DNA of 64,000 nt from Ancistrus triradiatus (GCA_025084515.1 JAJAGP010000959.1:107001-171000); one strand, 5' to 3'. Shown: positions 44,141-56,332, counted from the stretch's first letter. The notes: generated by a model not told the origin, from the sequence alone. Made by a program: numbers and translations.

Positions 44141-44719
44141 GGGTTCACAGCTCTGTGCCGGTGCCGTCTGTGTTTAAAGGTTTTTGGACCGGAACTGGAC
44201 TTAAAGTCGGTTACTGGTATCTCGTTATATCAGGAGGAGGGATCCACGTCCTTGTGCTCTATTTTGAATAAACACAAGCCAAATAAGTGAAGTAGATCCT
44301 TTCACATCTCTGATAAATAAAATCCCACGGCATCTCATTAGCACAGAGATGTGCAGCTAAAGAGGACGAATAAAAAAAGTCTCATCACCTCACAACTCAC
44401 AACTGTGATATGCTTTATTTGATTTGCTCTGAAGATATTTTTAGCTCAAACGCACCTTGTAGCCTCTTGTAGTTTTTGCATAATATGTTTATACCATGCC
44501 TTGAGTTACTTTCAATCCTCGTTTCCGATTGGCTGACGTGTGGGGGACCCTTCTAACGGGAATCACGCTAAATTATTCACTAATGCCGTCCTCTGATTAA
44601 TCGATCAGCCGCAGTCACGTTTTGTGTTGTAGGCCATTGTTAAGGTTCTAATTAAAGTATTGATTGTAATTACACAGATAGTGATTTAACTGACTCTAGG
44701 GTTCGGGACAGTAAAGCTT
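44141..44719. other. unique sequence, no gene recognised
   Basis: Nothing recognised. Confidence 0.35.
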
Positions 44720-45285
44720 CTCTTATCATAGGGCTGCTTTACTGGTCCTACTTTCTGCTTTGAGCTTTGGGACGTGGCGTGTCACCCTGCTGGATGTTGG
44801 CATCAGAAGATGGTACCATGTGGGCATAAAGGGGCGCACAGGGTCAGCAACAACACTCAGGTAAGCTGTGGCGTTTAAACATCGAGACTCATCAGACCAG
44901 GTAACTTTTTTCCAATCTTCTATTGTCCAATATTCTGTTCTGTTCTTAGCTGACAGGTGTGACCTTCTGCTGATGTAGCCCATCTGCTTCAAGGTTTGGC
45001 AACAACACGCCAGAGATCTGCCCTCACTGGATGTTTTCTCTTTGCCGGACCCTTCTCTGTAAACCCAGAGATGGCACTGTGTGTGAAAATCCCAGGATGA
45101 AAATCAGCAGTTTCTGAAATACTTCTGAACAGCCATGCCACGTTCAAAGTCACGTAAATCACCTTTCTTCCCTGCTCCGATGCTTCTCTTGACCATGTCT
45201 ACATACCTAAAAGCACTCAGCTGCTGCCGTGTGATTGGATGATTAAATATTTTGCGTTAATGAGCAGTCGGAGCAGGTGCTGACA
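44720..45285 (-). mobile_element. Tc1/mariner family D fragment (5' half)
   Basis: Reverse-strand copy from a catalytic-domain piece (gtgggcataaaggggcgcac, complement) across the first-Asp region (cgagactcatcagaccaggt, complement of a TWSDESR-type segment) to the subterminal gcgttaatgagcagtcggag. The frame 44992-44726 reads EDWKKVTWSDESRCLN, keeping the Asp. The rest of the enzyme is lost. Confidence 0.78.
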
Positions 45286-45784
45286 GTAACTAAGATGCTG
45301 TCTGACTTAAACGTAAAATGTGCGAGTTCCGACTGAAACATTTCGCTCCTAATTTTCTGCCTGTAGCAAACGTTTTGAAGCCTGCTGGGCGAGGCTCTCG
45401 GAGGAACGCTGGCAGATCCTGGATGGTATGCGACACCGGGTTTCCGTGTCATGTCACGTTTTCTAGGGAGTCAATTAAAATGTAAATTGGGAAGCCTCCC
45501 GCTGCTGTGGATGTTCTTTATGGCTTTGTGAGCTTTGTGAGCTGTACGGTCTCCTCACTCAGAGCTCTGCAGCCCGGCTTTGGATGGAGCTGTCGCGATG
45601 ATCTTCCTCTCCTCCCCATTTCCTTCCAGCTGCTTTCTGCGTTTTTATGTAACCTTCACTGATAGTGGGATGGGTAAGCCTTACTTACAGGGCTTTATCT
45701 GATCTGATCTGACCTGTTTTTAAATAATGAACTGTCCCAAAACCTTCGGAACCTTCTGTATCTAACATAACTAACTATCTAACT
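45286..45784. other. unique sequence, no gene recognised
   Basis: Nothing recognised. Confidence 0.35.
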
Positions 45785-46345
45785 TAGCTTCAAATTTGGT
45801 TATCCACCACCCAGACACAGGGGGCACCATCGCTACACACCCCTGTCTCTGCCCAGACCATTTCCAGGGGCTTAGCAAAAGGAAATTTGTTGTCACGGCA
45901 CTCGTTATGTGTCCTGCCATTGACAGCCAGCCACCGTCACCTTCATTTGCAGTGATGTCATGAACGAGCAACGTCTTTAGCGACAAATCCAGGTTCTGTT
46001 TGTGATCTGATGATGGTCGGGTTCGAGTATGGAGGCCTCGTGGTGACACTTCAATCCTGCCTTTGCTGTGGAGCGACACACTGCCCCAACTGCTGGTGTG
46101 ATGATCTGGGGAGCCATCGCATATGACACTCAGTCACCCCTAGTAGTGATACGAGGGACACTAACAGCTCAGTGATATGTGCAGGACATCCTATGCTGTC
46201 TCTCATGGCAGGGCTTCCAACTGGCATATTTCAGCAGGATAATGCTCTCCCACACAGCAAGGGTTTAACAGGAATGTCTCCGCCAGATTATAACACTTCC
46301 TTGCCCTGCCCGTTTGCCAGATTTATCCCCGAGCATTTATTTGAC
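45785..46345 (+). mobile_element. Tc1/mariner family B relic
   Basis: Plus-strand transposase debris reading ERHTAPTAGVMIWGAIAYD, then IRGTLTAQ followed by a stop, then a frameshifted second-Asp segment (tttcagcaggataatgctct) and AREIP/PARLPD-type end sequence. It matches the family B copy at 6,396 in reverse orientation. Catalytic-core only; no inverted repeats. Confidence 0.78.
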
Positions 46346-46497
46346 AATCTGAGTTATTCCAGGGTTTAAATTGGTTCATTTGTGCAATACAAACAATTTA
46401 TTTTCTACCAGTAATTTAAATACTTGTTAGTTATTAAGTTTTTTATAATACCTATTTTCCTACTGATACTTCTGTGGTTATAATAAAGACAAAATAT
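46346..46497. other. AT-rich spacer
   Basis: Nothing recognised. Confidence 0.35.
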
Positions 46498-46690
46498 TCT
46501 GGACTGTGGTAGCCTAGTAGTTAAGGTACTGGATTTGTGGACCAGAAGGTCCAGGGTTCAAATCCCACCTCTGCCAAGCTGCCACTGTTGGGTCCTTGAG
46601 CAAGACCCTTAAGCCACAATTGTTTGGATTGTAAGAATAAATAAATTGTAAGTCGCTGACATGAATGTAAATGTAAATATCTGTAAATCA
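46498..46690 (+). mobile_element. tRNA-derived SINE, nearly full length
   Basis: The A-box region TAGCCTAGTAG (about 46509-46519) and the B box GGTTCAAATCC (about 46555-46565) are followed by cacctctgccaagctgccac, cttgagcaagacccttaa and a 3' end aaattgtaagtcgct. The usual tctggataagggcgtctg tail has been deleted and the copy ends in a tgtaaatgtaaat repeat. It is closely similar to 53,055-53,222. Confidence 0.8.
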
Positions 46691-47169
46691 AACATTGGTG
46701 GTTTGGTTTTGGACTGGTGGTTACTTAATTAAGTTGTTCATTATCAGGAAACCCACGCCTGCTAATTTACTAAGCACAAAGCTTTTGAGCACATAAATAT
46801 GTCCTGGTTAGTTTGGTTAAACTCTTTTAACTTAGAAATCCAATTTAAAATCATTTTTCTGTATGTCCCATTTATTCCTAATAGCATGTGCCATTCAAAG
46901 GTCCTTCTAAGGTCCCAGCACAGCAGCTGTTTTTCTACAATCTCTGACTTCATATACAGTAGTTCAACATTAATATTTATAATTATCATTATTTCAGTCT
47001 GTTTCAATCCACTGGTAAAGTTCACAGTTAAATATAGTTATAATAAAAAAAAAACACTATCTCTCTTTACATAGATGTTTAGATATAGTAAGATAAATAT
47101 GGTCATGGCAACCACTTATCAAAACTGAATTTATGATTTGTGTGAGAACTTTGGTTTAGTTCTTTTTTT
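46691..47169. other. unique AT-rich sequence
   Basis: Overlapping frames on both strands (46762-47025 and 46799-47074) have no domain. Confidence 0.35.
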
Positions 47170-48720
47170 GTTCCTCCCCTACATGTCACATATTTTTGAT
47201 TCCAAATCAGTATTTGGAACTAGTTTAAACGTTCCAGTTTCCACAAGGCTACAAGACCTCTGAAGACTGGTTCTTCTTTCCATTCCAGCATCATGTTGGG
47301 GTTCAAATAATTTCTTCCAGCCAATAATGGGTTCTACTGGAAAACCACAGAACTGTTCCAGGTTCTGCACCAGCACTGGAACCAGTGGGGCCACCAGATC
47401 ACCAAAGGTCCATGTTGATACCACTGTTGTTTTATTCTCCAGAAGAACATATAGAGATGTTAAGAACAATTTACAAATTTTATTTTCCACTGGTTCTTGG
47501 TTCTGTAATTGATCGAACTAGCCAAAAACAGACTCTAGTGGAAAAGTGAGAAACCATTCTCAGTTCCATAGGGGTTCCAGACAGCTGACATTCTGTAGCT
47601 CCAATATTAATGGTCGTACCACAATTGTTTGAAAGCTTTCATTGGTTCTTGGTTCTGGAACTGATTTATCCCACCAAGAACAGGCTCTAGTGCAAAATGT
47701 GAAACAAAACACATGGTTTATGGTTCCATTCCGTGAGTATGTTGGTGTTAAAAGTGTTTTTTCCAACCTAGAAAGGGCTCTCATGGAAAAGCATGACACT
47801 GAAACCACTGGGGCTACCAGATCACCAAAGTTTCATGTTCATGCCACTGTTGTTTGAAGGTCTGATCTGATTCTCCAGAAGAACTTTTAGAGATATTAAG
47901 AACAATTTTCTCATTTTATTTTTCCACTGGTTCTTGGTTCTTTACTAGTTGGAGATGTAATTGATTTATCTAACCAAGAACAGTGTCAAGTAGAAAAATG
48001 TGGGATCTTTCCTGGTTCTACAGGCCTGTTTTGAAACCTTTTGTTGGTTCTTGGTGCTGGAACAGATTTATCCCACCAGCAACAGGCTCTAGTTGTAAAC
48101 ATGAAACCATTCCTAGACCCAGAGATATTCCATGCATCTTGATGTTCTGTAGCTCCAAAATTCACTGTCATGCCATGCTTGTTTGAGGACCTTCATTGGC
48201 TTCTGATTCTTTAACAGCAGTATGTTGGTGTTTAAATAATTTTACAACCTAGAAAGGACTCTAGTGGAAACCTACGGGACCATTCCTGGTTCTGCATCAG
48301 CACTGATACCAGTGGAGCTAGCAGATCACCCAAGGTCCATGTTCATACTACTGTTGTTTGAAGATCTGATCTCATTCTCTACAAGAACTATTAGAAATAT
48401 TAAGAACAGTTTTCTGATTTTATATCCACTGGATCTTGGTTTCAGACTACTAGCTGATTTATCTAGAAAAGAAAGGGTTGTTCTGCAAAAGTGTGGAATC
48501 TTTCCATTTACCAGGGGTTTTCCAAACCATTGCTTGAAGGCTTTCATTGGTTATTGGTGCTGGAACTGATTTATCCCACTAAAATCAGGCTTTAGTTGAA
48601 AAGCATGGAACCATTCCAGGTCGTTTGATGGCCTTAACTGGCTCTTCTTTCCATTCCAGGAGCATGTCCATTCTTTCAACCTAGAGCTTTATAGTAGAGG
48701 AACTGTTCTAGAATCAACAG
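47170..48720. repeat. long-unit degenerate tandem array (~420-500 bp period)
   Basis: The segment beginning accagtggggccaccagatc recurs at about 47,381, 47,804 and 48,308, each followed by ccatgtt(c/g)atac(c)actgttgttt, ctccagaagaac and ttaagaacaa blocks. Inside each unit ggttcttggttctggaactg and aaccattcctggttctgc-type motifs repeat again, so the array has two levels. Units are strongly diverged. Many 60-100 codon frames here are by-products. Confidence 0.8.
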
Positions 48721-49553
48721 GTCCAGTAGGAGTGCTCCAGAAGGTTGGACCGTCCAGGCAGAAATAAAGGCTGCGAACGTATTTGCAATTCAAGCAGCCG
48801 CTTGATTTTGAGACAGGAAGGAGCTCCGCCTCGAGCATTTGCATTCCTATAGACGTCTTGGTCTTCATTTTCAGAAATCACAGGCTAACGCAGATCGCGG
48901 CGCGTCTAGAGCTTGAGGGAGACGAGAGGGAGGAAAAAAACGAGCCTCATTTGCAAATGCCTGGTGTACTTAGAGCCTGTCACTTTCCCTTTACATAATA
49001 AAAAAAAACTTTGCCATTAGCATATTCCGCTTCGTAAGTGGACCTGCACATATGAATAATTCCAGGCATCTCTGAAATCAGACCGAACGCCTGTGAGATA
49101 CAGTCGCCGAGCCTCCAGCCCACGCCCACGCTGCCCGTTTAATACACAACAAAAGGACCTGTGTAGCTTTGAGTGTGTGTCACGCGGAACGGTTGTGCGT
49201 TCGCACGTATTTTTATTTCCCTCAGAGCCTCTGCTCAGCTCGATTTGGCAGATCCAGAACCAGGGAGTCTCGGCTGGCTCTTCTGCAGCAAACACAGGCT
49301 GCATTTGAATGTGGCTACAGAGTCTGGGAGAGAGTCTATATATGATATTCTGGATTGTACTCACCATTAAAGTTAAGGTTTATTCAAATGATATGCCACA
49401 GTAGATCCACTACCATGCTTAACGACTGGTAAGGTGAGATAACTGTGGACATTGTGGTGCCATCCAGAAGAGAACAGGACTCACCGGACCAGATCTTGTT
49501 CTTCCATTGCTCCTCTGCCTATCTCTGCTCCTCAAAGACTCAGGCTTTCCCAT
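48721..49553. other. unique sequence with three octamer-like sites
   Basis: Non-repetitive and moderately GC-rich, without a coding signature. ATTTGCAA at 48781-48788, ATTTGCAT at 48837-48844 and the palindrome ATTTGCAAAT at 48949-48958 match POU/Oct recognition sequences within 180 bp. Could be an enhancer or chance. Confidence 0.35.
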
Positions 49554-49700
49554 CGCCTCATTACTAGCCCTAAATGCCCCTGTCCCAACTATTTTTGGAA
49601 TGTGTTGCAGGCCTGATATGCAGGAATGTTTATTAACAAATGAAATGAGGTTGACCAGAAAAAACCTAAAATATCTTGGGTTAAATTCGGTGTAATTCAG
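49554..49700 (+). mobile_element. Tc1/mariner family A 3'-end fragment
   Basis: Contains cattactagccctaaatgcc, tttggaatgtgttgcaggcc, aacaaatgaaatgaggttga and cctaaaatatcttgggttaa, the family's 3' untranslated block. Confidence 0.75.
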
Positions 49701-50499
49701 GGCCCTCCTGGATTGTACTAGTCTTCTGCTTTCTAACGTGACTCAGGGTTCAGTGGTTTGTTTTTCAGAAGAGTGGGGATCGAGTGTAGAACCAAAATGT
49801 TCCCGCTTTATTTCTATTAATGTTAAATTAAAGCTTTTCTCCAGTCTTCTTTTAAATTTCTGCCTCTTCAGCACAGCAGACCAAACAGTCCAGGGTGTGA
49901 ACTTTATGTCTCTCCGGGGCAGACAGGAGGACATTCACACAGAGCCCGGCGATAAGTTATGCAAATGTATTCATCCGCGAGAGTTCCTCAGCGAGTGTTT
50001 TAGATTCCTCTCATTTATGCGGTCTTTTTTTTCTTTTTCTTTCCTTCTTTTTTTGCTGGAGATAAGCTGGAGAGGGAACAAGGGAAAGAAATTCAGAAGA
50101 TCGTGGAGCGCTTTGCCCTCTGTGTTAACGCGGCCTTGATGCGCGAGCGAATTCAAATCAGAATACGGCACTTCTTTCATGAACGGCAGAAACAAAAAGT
50201 CATAATGAAAGCGAACAAGAGGGAAAAAATGATGGAAATGTCGGTATTTTGCGGAATGGCGGGAGGGGACGGAGTGCGTTAAGCGTGCATAATTCAGCTT
50301 GTACTTTACGCTCCGACATTAAAAGTAAAGTTTTGTTCTCCCTCCTGATTCTGCCAGGCTGACAGAACAGATTACAGCTCGTTTCAGCCGGTGCCGGAGG
50401 ATCTACATATACTCTAACCCAGCTAGCTTGGGTCGGGGCACCCCAGGGCATATCCCTGGAGAACAGAGGGTGCAGATTACTGCCACTGCACTACTACTG
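49701..50499. other. unique sequence, no gene recognised
   Basis: The frame 49738-50139 (+) has no domain and passes a T-rich stretch. ATGCAAAT (octamer, reverse) is at 49959-49966. Confidence 0.35.
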
Positions 50500-50900
50500 C
50501 TGCTTACGATAAGGCTTCTGTTTTAGCACAGTAACGTTTTAAGTGGCTTTTGTGAATGTAAATGGTTTGTAATTTAATATAATTGATAAAGGTTTGATAA
50601 AGGAATCCCTTGTCCATGTGGTTCTATCAGCTATTGACGAATGATGGTTCTTGATGCAGTGCTGTCTGAGGGAGCGGAGATCACCCCTCTTCAGTTTAGG
50701 CTTTTTAAGCAATTCCTCCAGATTCTGAATGGTTTTATGATATTATGCTCTGCAGAGGGAGGAATATATAAATCCCTTCCAGTCTTTCGGTGAGGAACAT
50801 TGTTTTTAAACATTTCAGCCATTTTCTTATGTATTTGTTGATAAACTGGAGATCCTCTGATCATCTTTACTCCTCAGAGACTTTGTGGATACTGCTTTTA
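50500..50900 (-). mobile_element. Tc1/mariner family A relic, copy 9
   Basis: Reverse-strand N-terminal half: gataaggcttctgttttagc (complement), then ttgatgcagtgctgtctgag and ccttccagtctttcggtgag, ending ctcctcagagactttgtgga. No catalytic domain. The diagnostic GTTATAACC site lies just outside the retained part. Confidence 0.75.
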
Positions 50901-50974
50901 TTCCAAAGATAAGAAGTCTGGACCTCTTTTCCAGGCCTTATTTTTGATTTTGACATTATATAAACCTTAACAAC

Positions 50975-51065
50975 GATGGACTCGCATCCCATTCAGGACA
51001 CACTTACTCCTGAGCTCTGTGTCCTCCAGGATAGGCATTGGACCCCCAAACCCCATGACCCCATA
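50975..51065. mobile_element. SINE 3'-body scrap
   Basis: gatggactcgcatcccattc and tgtgtcctccaggataggca followed by ccccatgacccc is the 3' body of a common fish tRNA-SINE. No promoter part. Confidence 0.5.
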
Positions 51066-51663
51066 CAAAAATTCTTTACATAAGAAAAAGTACTACTAAT
51101 CTAAAAATACCCAAATACTTATGGCTTATATATTTTACTCAAGCAGAAGTATATACATGCAGGCTACTAATTGTACTTCAAGTCTTTCTAACACAGGACG
51201 TCTTTTATTGAGGGTAAGAGATGCAGATCCGTCACACTGGGGCTACGTCACGGTTTAACTACACGAATCATCTGCAATAAGATCACACAAATGTCCTTAT
51301 CACCTTTATCTAACAACAGCAATGACAGAACCTAAACATTTTCAGACACTAGGGACAAGGATAAACCTCTAGTGTCTGATTAATAAGAACAGTCTAAGGT
51401 GTGTACAGTTATTTTTGGGAGTTGAATGTTGAACGTTAAGCAGCGTTACAGACTTTATAAGTTTTATACGCAACTCAAAAAGTTCAGATCCATTTTACCA
51501 GGGGTGCACAAACTTTTTCAGAAGGTGCAGTAACTCTGTCTCTTCAGTAAATGTCAGAACAAGCTGCCGAGCTTCCCAAACGTCCAAACCTCCAACCCCA
51601 TCACCTTGGCAACCCTCTGTCTCCAAAGACCGAGAGAAGAAAAGAGCTTTTATGGTCACACCA

Positions 51664-51697
<34 letters not shown>

Positions 51698-52335
51698 GAT
51701 AGTGACCTAAGTCAGACCTGCACCATGTGTATGAGCTCCCAGGCTCCGGAGAAAACAGAAATGGCTTTCCTGTGATTTATTCTCACGATCTGACATGTTA
51801 TTTGCTTAACACTCCAACAAATGGCCATAGGGGTCATAACACGACTGAAAAGCAACGAGGCGGGTTATTAAAGGTCAGATTAGTCATCGTTAGACGGCGC
51901 ACGAATGTCGTACAGCCTCACAAAAAGCCTTTTTACTATTACACGTCTTCGTCCTGCATAAATGCCGCCTCTCCTTAAGGAGAGCAAAATTTTGGCACCT
52001 CTGATCAAATGGCACCCGCTGTGTGATTTTCTTCACATCCCAGGAGCCAAAACTTTTGCATAAGGCTATGTTTTAACCTCAGGACTTTTCTGGAAAATGA
52101 AAAATATCAACCATAATCATGATTCTACCTGCATAGAAGTGTTTTAGGTCTAAATCTAAACTGGACAGTTCAGGGGTTTAATACGCCACCCCACCACACC
52201 CCACAGGGACTCAGGCTGGAGTCTCGGAGGTGCCCTCCGGTCAGGCTGGCACACGTTGACTGCATCTAAGAGAGGGGAGGCCAGGTGGGGGATCATCCCT
52301 GCCAGCCTTGATGGAATTTTGTCCCTATATCTGCT
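51066..52335. other. mostly unique; Tc1 end scrap and a (CA)n run
   Basis: aggggtgcacaaactttttc at about 51500-51519 equals the terminus of the family C Tc1. (CA)n lies at 51670-51698. No gene recognised. Confidence 0.5.
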
Positions 52336-52870
52336 TAATCAAAGGAAAACATGACTTAATACAAATGCATCTGGAAATTATTCAAAATACACGCTCAGGA
52401 GGAAAAGTGAGGTTTAAATAAATAAGTAAGTAAATAAATAAATAAACAAATAAATAAATAAGGACAAACTAATTATTTAATACCTGGATTAAATAACAGA
52501 AATAAGTAAATTAATGAATTAAATAATAAAATGAACATCTTAAAATTAATTAATTAAGTATTTATTCAAAGGCAAACATGACTTAGTACACTCAAAATGC
52601 ATATGAAAATTATTCAAAATACACGCTCTCGTGTTCTCCAGCGATGCTCTCCCAAAGTCTGTGTGACCCTCAGCAGGAAAAAGTGGGTTTAAATAAATAA
52701 AGAACTAAATAAATACAAACTCAATTAAATAAAATAATTAAATACATAGCAGATTTAAAGAGTAAATAAATAAATAAATAACAGAATTTAACGATAAACT
52801 TGACATCTTAAAATTAATTAAGTATTTAATTAAAGGTAAAAACAACTTAGTATATTCAACACGTATAAGA
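52336..52870. repeat. imperfect ~230-bp tandem duplication with AAAT runs
   Basis: ttcaaaatacacgctc, tttaaataaataa and catcttaaaattaatta occur in the same order in two adjacent units (about 52336-52566 and 52567-52834), with the start of a third. An (AAAT)n run is at about 52415-52461. No gene. Confidence 0.75.
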
Positions 52871-53054
52871 GATGTATACAGCACACATTTGTCTATTTGG
52901 TAATGTATGTTCCATCCCACAGGATTTCATTTATTATTATATCTTATTTAATATAGTACATTTTTGTTTTATTTTACTGTATAAGTCAAAACCTATTTGA
53001 TTTTTTAAGGCAAATCAGACACTGAATTACTGCTGATAGATACAAGCATCATTT
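52871..53054. other. AT-rich spacer
   Basis: Nothing recognised. Confidence 0.35.
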
Positions 53055-53222
53055 AACGTCTATCCGGTCAAGGTACTGGACTATGGACCAGAAGGTCCAG
53101 GGTTCAAATCCCACCTCTGCCAAGCTGCCACTGTTGCCACTTAACCCACAATTGCTTGGATTGTAAGACTGTATAACTTGTAGGTCGCTCTGGATAAGGG
53201 CGTCTGCTAAATGCACATGTCC
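53055..53222 (+). mobile_element. tRNA-derived SINE, 5'-truncated
   Basis: Lacks the A box, keeps the B box in agggttcaaatccc, and has the full fish SINE 3' tail aggtcgctctggataagggc / gtctgctaaatgc. It matches the SINE at 46,498 over the shared body. Confidence 0.8.
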
Positions 53223-53881
53223 TATTGTAAGTAGTACTCCTTTGTACCTATATAACTATATAAACTGGCTCACATTCTCTCGGTGAGTCTCTGGTTCATC
53301 TGGCTGATTTTGAAACCTTTTATATAATAATCATACAGCATGAAGCACTGTAAACTTAACATGCGTAATATTTTCATTACAACATAAATCAACAATCAAA
53401 TGCAAGATGACAGAGGGAAAACAATAACACATGAAATAAATAAATAATCACGTTTCCAAAGCAGCCGTGCTGTGACATGTGGGTGTGATGCTTATTAGAG
53501 CTTAAGAGTCCACAGCTGAGGTCAAACGAAAGACATTAAAAGAAAGAAAACCCTGCCTCCAGCTGAACCTGGGTCTGTGTGCTCAGAAATCCTGATGAAC
53601 AATTCATCAAATAAATACATAAATAAATACAAATAATACAGAAAACGAAATACAGAAATAAACCTGAGACTCAGCTTTATAATAAGTTCTATAACTCAAA
53701 TATAAAACAAAACAAATCATAAAAAACACAGGTTTAATCAGAATCGGCAGGTAACTAACTACAGGTGAGACCGATTCCTCACAGGAAACTGACCATAAAA
53801 GGAAACTAGGGTACTAAATACACAGCATGTGAGAAAACAGTTTTGGAAATTATTTTTTAATTCATTTATTCTTCCTTTGCT
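53223..53881. other. unique AT-rich sequence
   Basis: No gene or repeat recognised. Confidence 0.35.
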
Positions 53882-53883
53882 TA

Positions 53884-55497
53884 CAGTCGTATGAAAAAGT
53901 TTGGGCACCCCTGATAATTTTCATGATTTTTGTTTATAAATCATTGGTTGTTCAGATCAGCAACTTGAGTTAAATATATCATATAGCAGATGAACACCGT
54001 GATATTTGAGAAGTGAAATGAAGTTTATAGGATTTCACAGAAAGTGTGCAGTAAATTATTCAAACACAAATTAGGAAGGTGCATAAATTTGGGCACCCAA
54101 CAGACAAAAATTAAATCAATATTTAGTAGATCCTCCATTTTGATAGAAATAAAACAAGCCGGCTTAAACCACTTCTACAGCTTCCCAGTCTCCGGATTCT
54201 GGTTGAAGGTGCTTTGGACCATTCTTCTATAGAAAACATCTCCAGTTCAGTCAGGTTTGATGGTTTCCGAGCATGGACAGCCCACTTTAAATCACAACAC
54301 AGATTTTCAGTAATATTCATGTCTGGGGACTGAGATGGCCATTCCAGAACGTTGTACTGGTTCCTCTGCATGAATGCCTTGGTAGATTTTGAGCAGGGTT
54401 TGGGGTCGTTGGCCTCGGTGCAAGTTCAACTTTGTCACTGATTCTTGAACATTGTTCTCAAGAGTCTGCTGATATTAACTGGAATCCATGCGACCCTCAA
54501 GATTGCCTGTACCTGCACTGGCCACACAGCCCCACAGCATGATGGAACCACCACCAAATTTTACTGTGGGTAGCAAGTGTTTGTCTTGGGAATGCTGTGT
54601 TCTTTTTCCACCATGCATATCGCTTATTGTTATGTCCAAATAACTCCATTTTAGTTTCATCAGTACACTGCACTTTATTCCAAAATGAAGCTGGATTGTC
54701 CAAATGTGCTGTAGCACACCTCAAGTGACTCTGTTTGTGGCGTGTCTGCAGAAAAGGCTTCTTCTGCATTACTCTCCCATACAGCCTCTCCTTGTGCAAA
54801 CTGCTCTGAATAGTTGAACGATGCACAGTGACACCATCTGCAGCAAGATGAGGTTGTAGGTGTTTGGACCTGGTCTGTGGCTTGACTATGACTGTTCTCA
54901 CCATCCTTTGCATCTGCCTATCTGAGATTTTTCTTGGTCTGCCACTTCGGGAGTTCCTTAACTAGAACTGTGCCTGTGGTCTTCCATTGCCTCACTGTTC
55001 CTCACAGTGGAAACTGACAGCTGAAATCTCTGAGATAGCTTTTTGTATCCTTCCCCTGAACCATGATGTTGAATAACCTTTGTTTTCAGGCCATTTGAGA
55101 GTTGTTTTGAGGCTCCAATTTTGCCACTTTTCAGAGAAGATAAAAAGAGGAGAAAAACTTCCAATTGGCCACCTTACACTTTCTCATAGTTGGATTTCAC
55201 TTGTGTATGTAGATCACGGGTCAATGAGCTACAAAACAACTTTTGTGTTCCAATAATTAGTGCTAAAGGTATTCAAATGACAAGGGTGCACAAATTTATG
55301 CACTGCCGTAATTTTGTCTTGAATAATTACTGCATCACTTCTGTTAAAACCTATAAACTTAATTTCACTTCTCAAATATCACTGTGTTCATCTGCTATAT
55401 GATATATTTACCTGAAATTGCTGAGCTGGACAACCAATGATTTATAAAGAAAAATCATGAAAATTATCAGGGGTGCACAAACTTTTTCATACCACTG
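53884..55497 (-). mobile_element. Tc1/mariner family C, full-length element (1,614 bp)
   Basis: The termini CAGTCGTATGAAAAAGTTTG (left) and the complementary CAGTGGTATGAAAAAGTTTG (right) sit directly inside TA dinucleotides (53882-53883 and 55498-55499). The inverted repeats are about 215 bp long. Each contains an outer and an inner copy of a ttt(g/a)(g/t)gcaccc-type motif (left near 53898 and 54088, right near 55283 and 55471). This is the IR/DR arrangement known from Sleeping Beauty-like Tc1 elements. The transposase is on the minus strand. Confidence 0.92.
54123..55164 (-). pseudogene. Tc1-type transposase, broken
   Basis: Cut-and-paste DNA transposase. The N-terminal helix-turn-helix is clear (ASKQLSNGLKTKVIQHHGSG ... 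YKKLSQRFQLSVSTVRN), then a frameshift near 54,985. The centre reads RLYGRVMQKKPFLQTRH, then VQCTDETKMELFG with the first catalytic Asp, then WWKKNTAFP and a frameshift near 54,570. The end reads LEWPSQSPDMNITENLC, keeping the catalytic Glu. Where the family has Gln-Asp-Asn-Asp, this copy reads Glu-Ala-Asn-Asp (near 54,410), so the second catalytic Asp appears replaced by Ala. No intact start: the usual ATG context is altered. DD34E-type, inactive. Confidence 0.85.
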
Positions 55498-55619
55498 TAT
55501 GTGGGTCTACGTTCCAGCCAAGAAGCAGCTACATCTGAGGTGTGCAAAAGTGTTGGCACCTTTCCTTAAGATCCAGCTCTTACACTTAATCAGCACGCCA
55601 TATTTAATCAGCAAAACAT

Positions 55620-55690
55620 GCAAAACATTTGGCGCAGTGCTTAGACCTGGAGCCCCAGAGACCCGGGTTTGAGTCCCGCCACCACGTGGT
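55620..55690 (+). mobile_element. tRNA-like SINE head
   Basis: TGGCGCAGTGC (55630-55640) resembles an A box and GGTTTGAGTCC (55666-55676) a B box, 26 bp apart. No SINE body follows that I recognise. Confidence 0.45.
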
Positions 55691-56126
55691 GAGCCTGGTG
55701 CAGTCTGCCAGTGATGCCGTTAGCTTTCATTTCTGCACCATTAGTCTGATGCTGTTGATATTTTCATTAGCACACTCACAAGGGCAGGACATTTAACCTC
55801 GTTAGACGAAGTGACGATTATTAGTTTGTGCGTTTGATTGGCGCCTCTAAATAAACTTTACACGGCAGAGGAACCTGCCGGGACATAACAGGGCCATTTT
55901 TGTTTTTCTGTGGCGAGGCCGAGCTCAGGTGGCATCCAACGTGCCCGCTTTGATCCTCGTTCCATCAGTGCTCCTCATCTCGTCCTCGTGCCTGAGCCCC
56001 ACCACTATTGTTCCCTCAGAGAGAAGAAGAGACGGTGAAAGTGTGGAATTTATGGACTTTTTCCACCAGGTTGCTGTGGCGACAAAGTCCTGTGGGTAAA
56101 GAGGTATCAGACAAAGAAAGAGTGAG

Positions 56127-56129
<3 letters not shown>
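55691..56129. other. unique sequence, no gene recognised
   Basis: Nothing recognised. Confidence 0.35.

Positions 56130-56177
<48 letters not shown>
56130..56177. repeat. (GA)n microsatellite
   Basis: About 24 GA units. Confidence 0.95.
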
Positions 56178-56179
<2 letters not shown>

Positions 56180-56332
56180 AAGCGTTGGCACATCTGTTCA
56201 GTGAGCTTTTTCGTTTGTGTCTGATTTTGGGGTTTTTATTAATTATATTTTTTAATATAACAATATAATAATGTACCATATACCATAACTGTAATATAAT
56301 ATACACAACTCCAACCACCGACAGATCTCACC

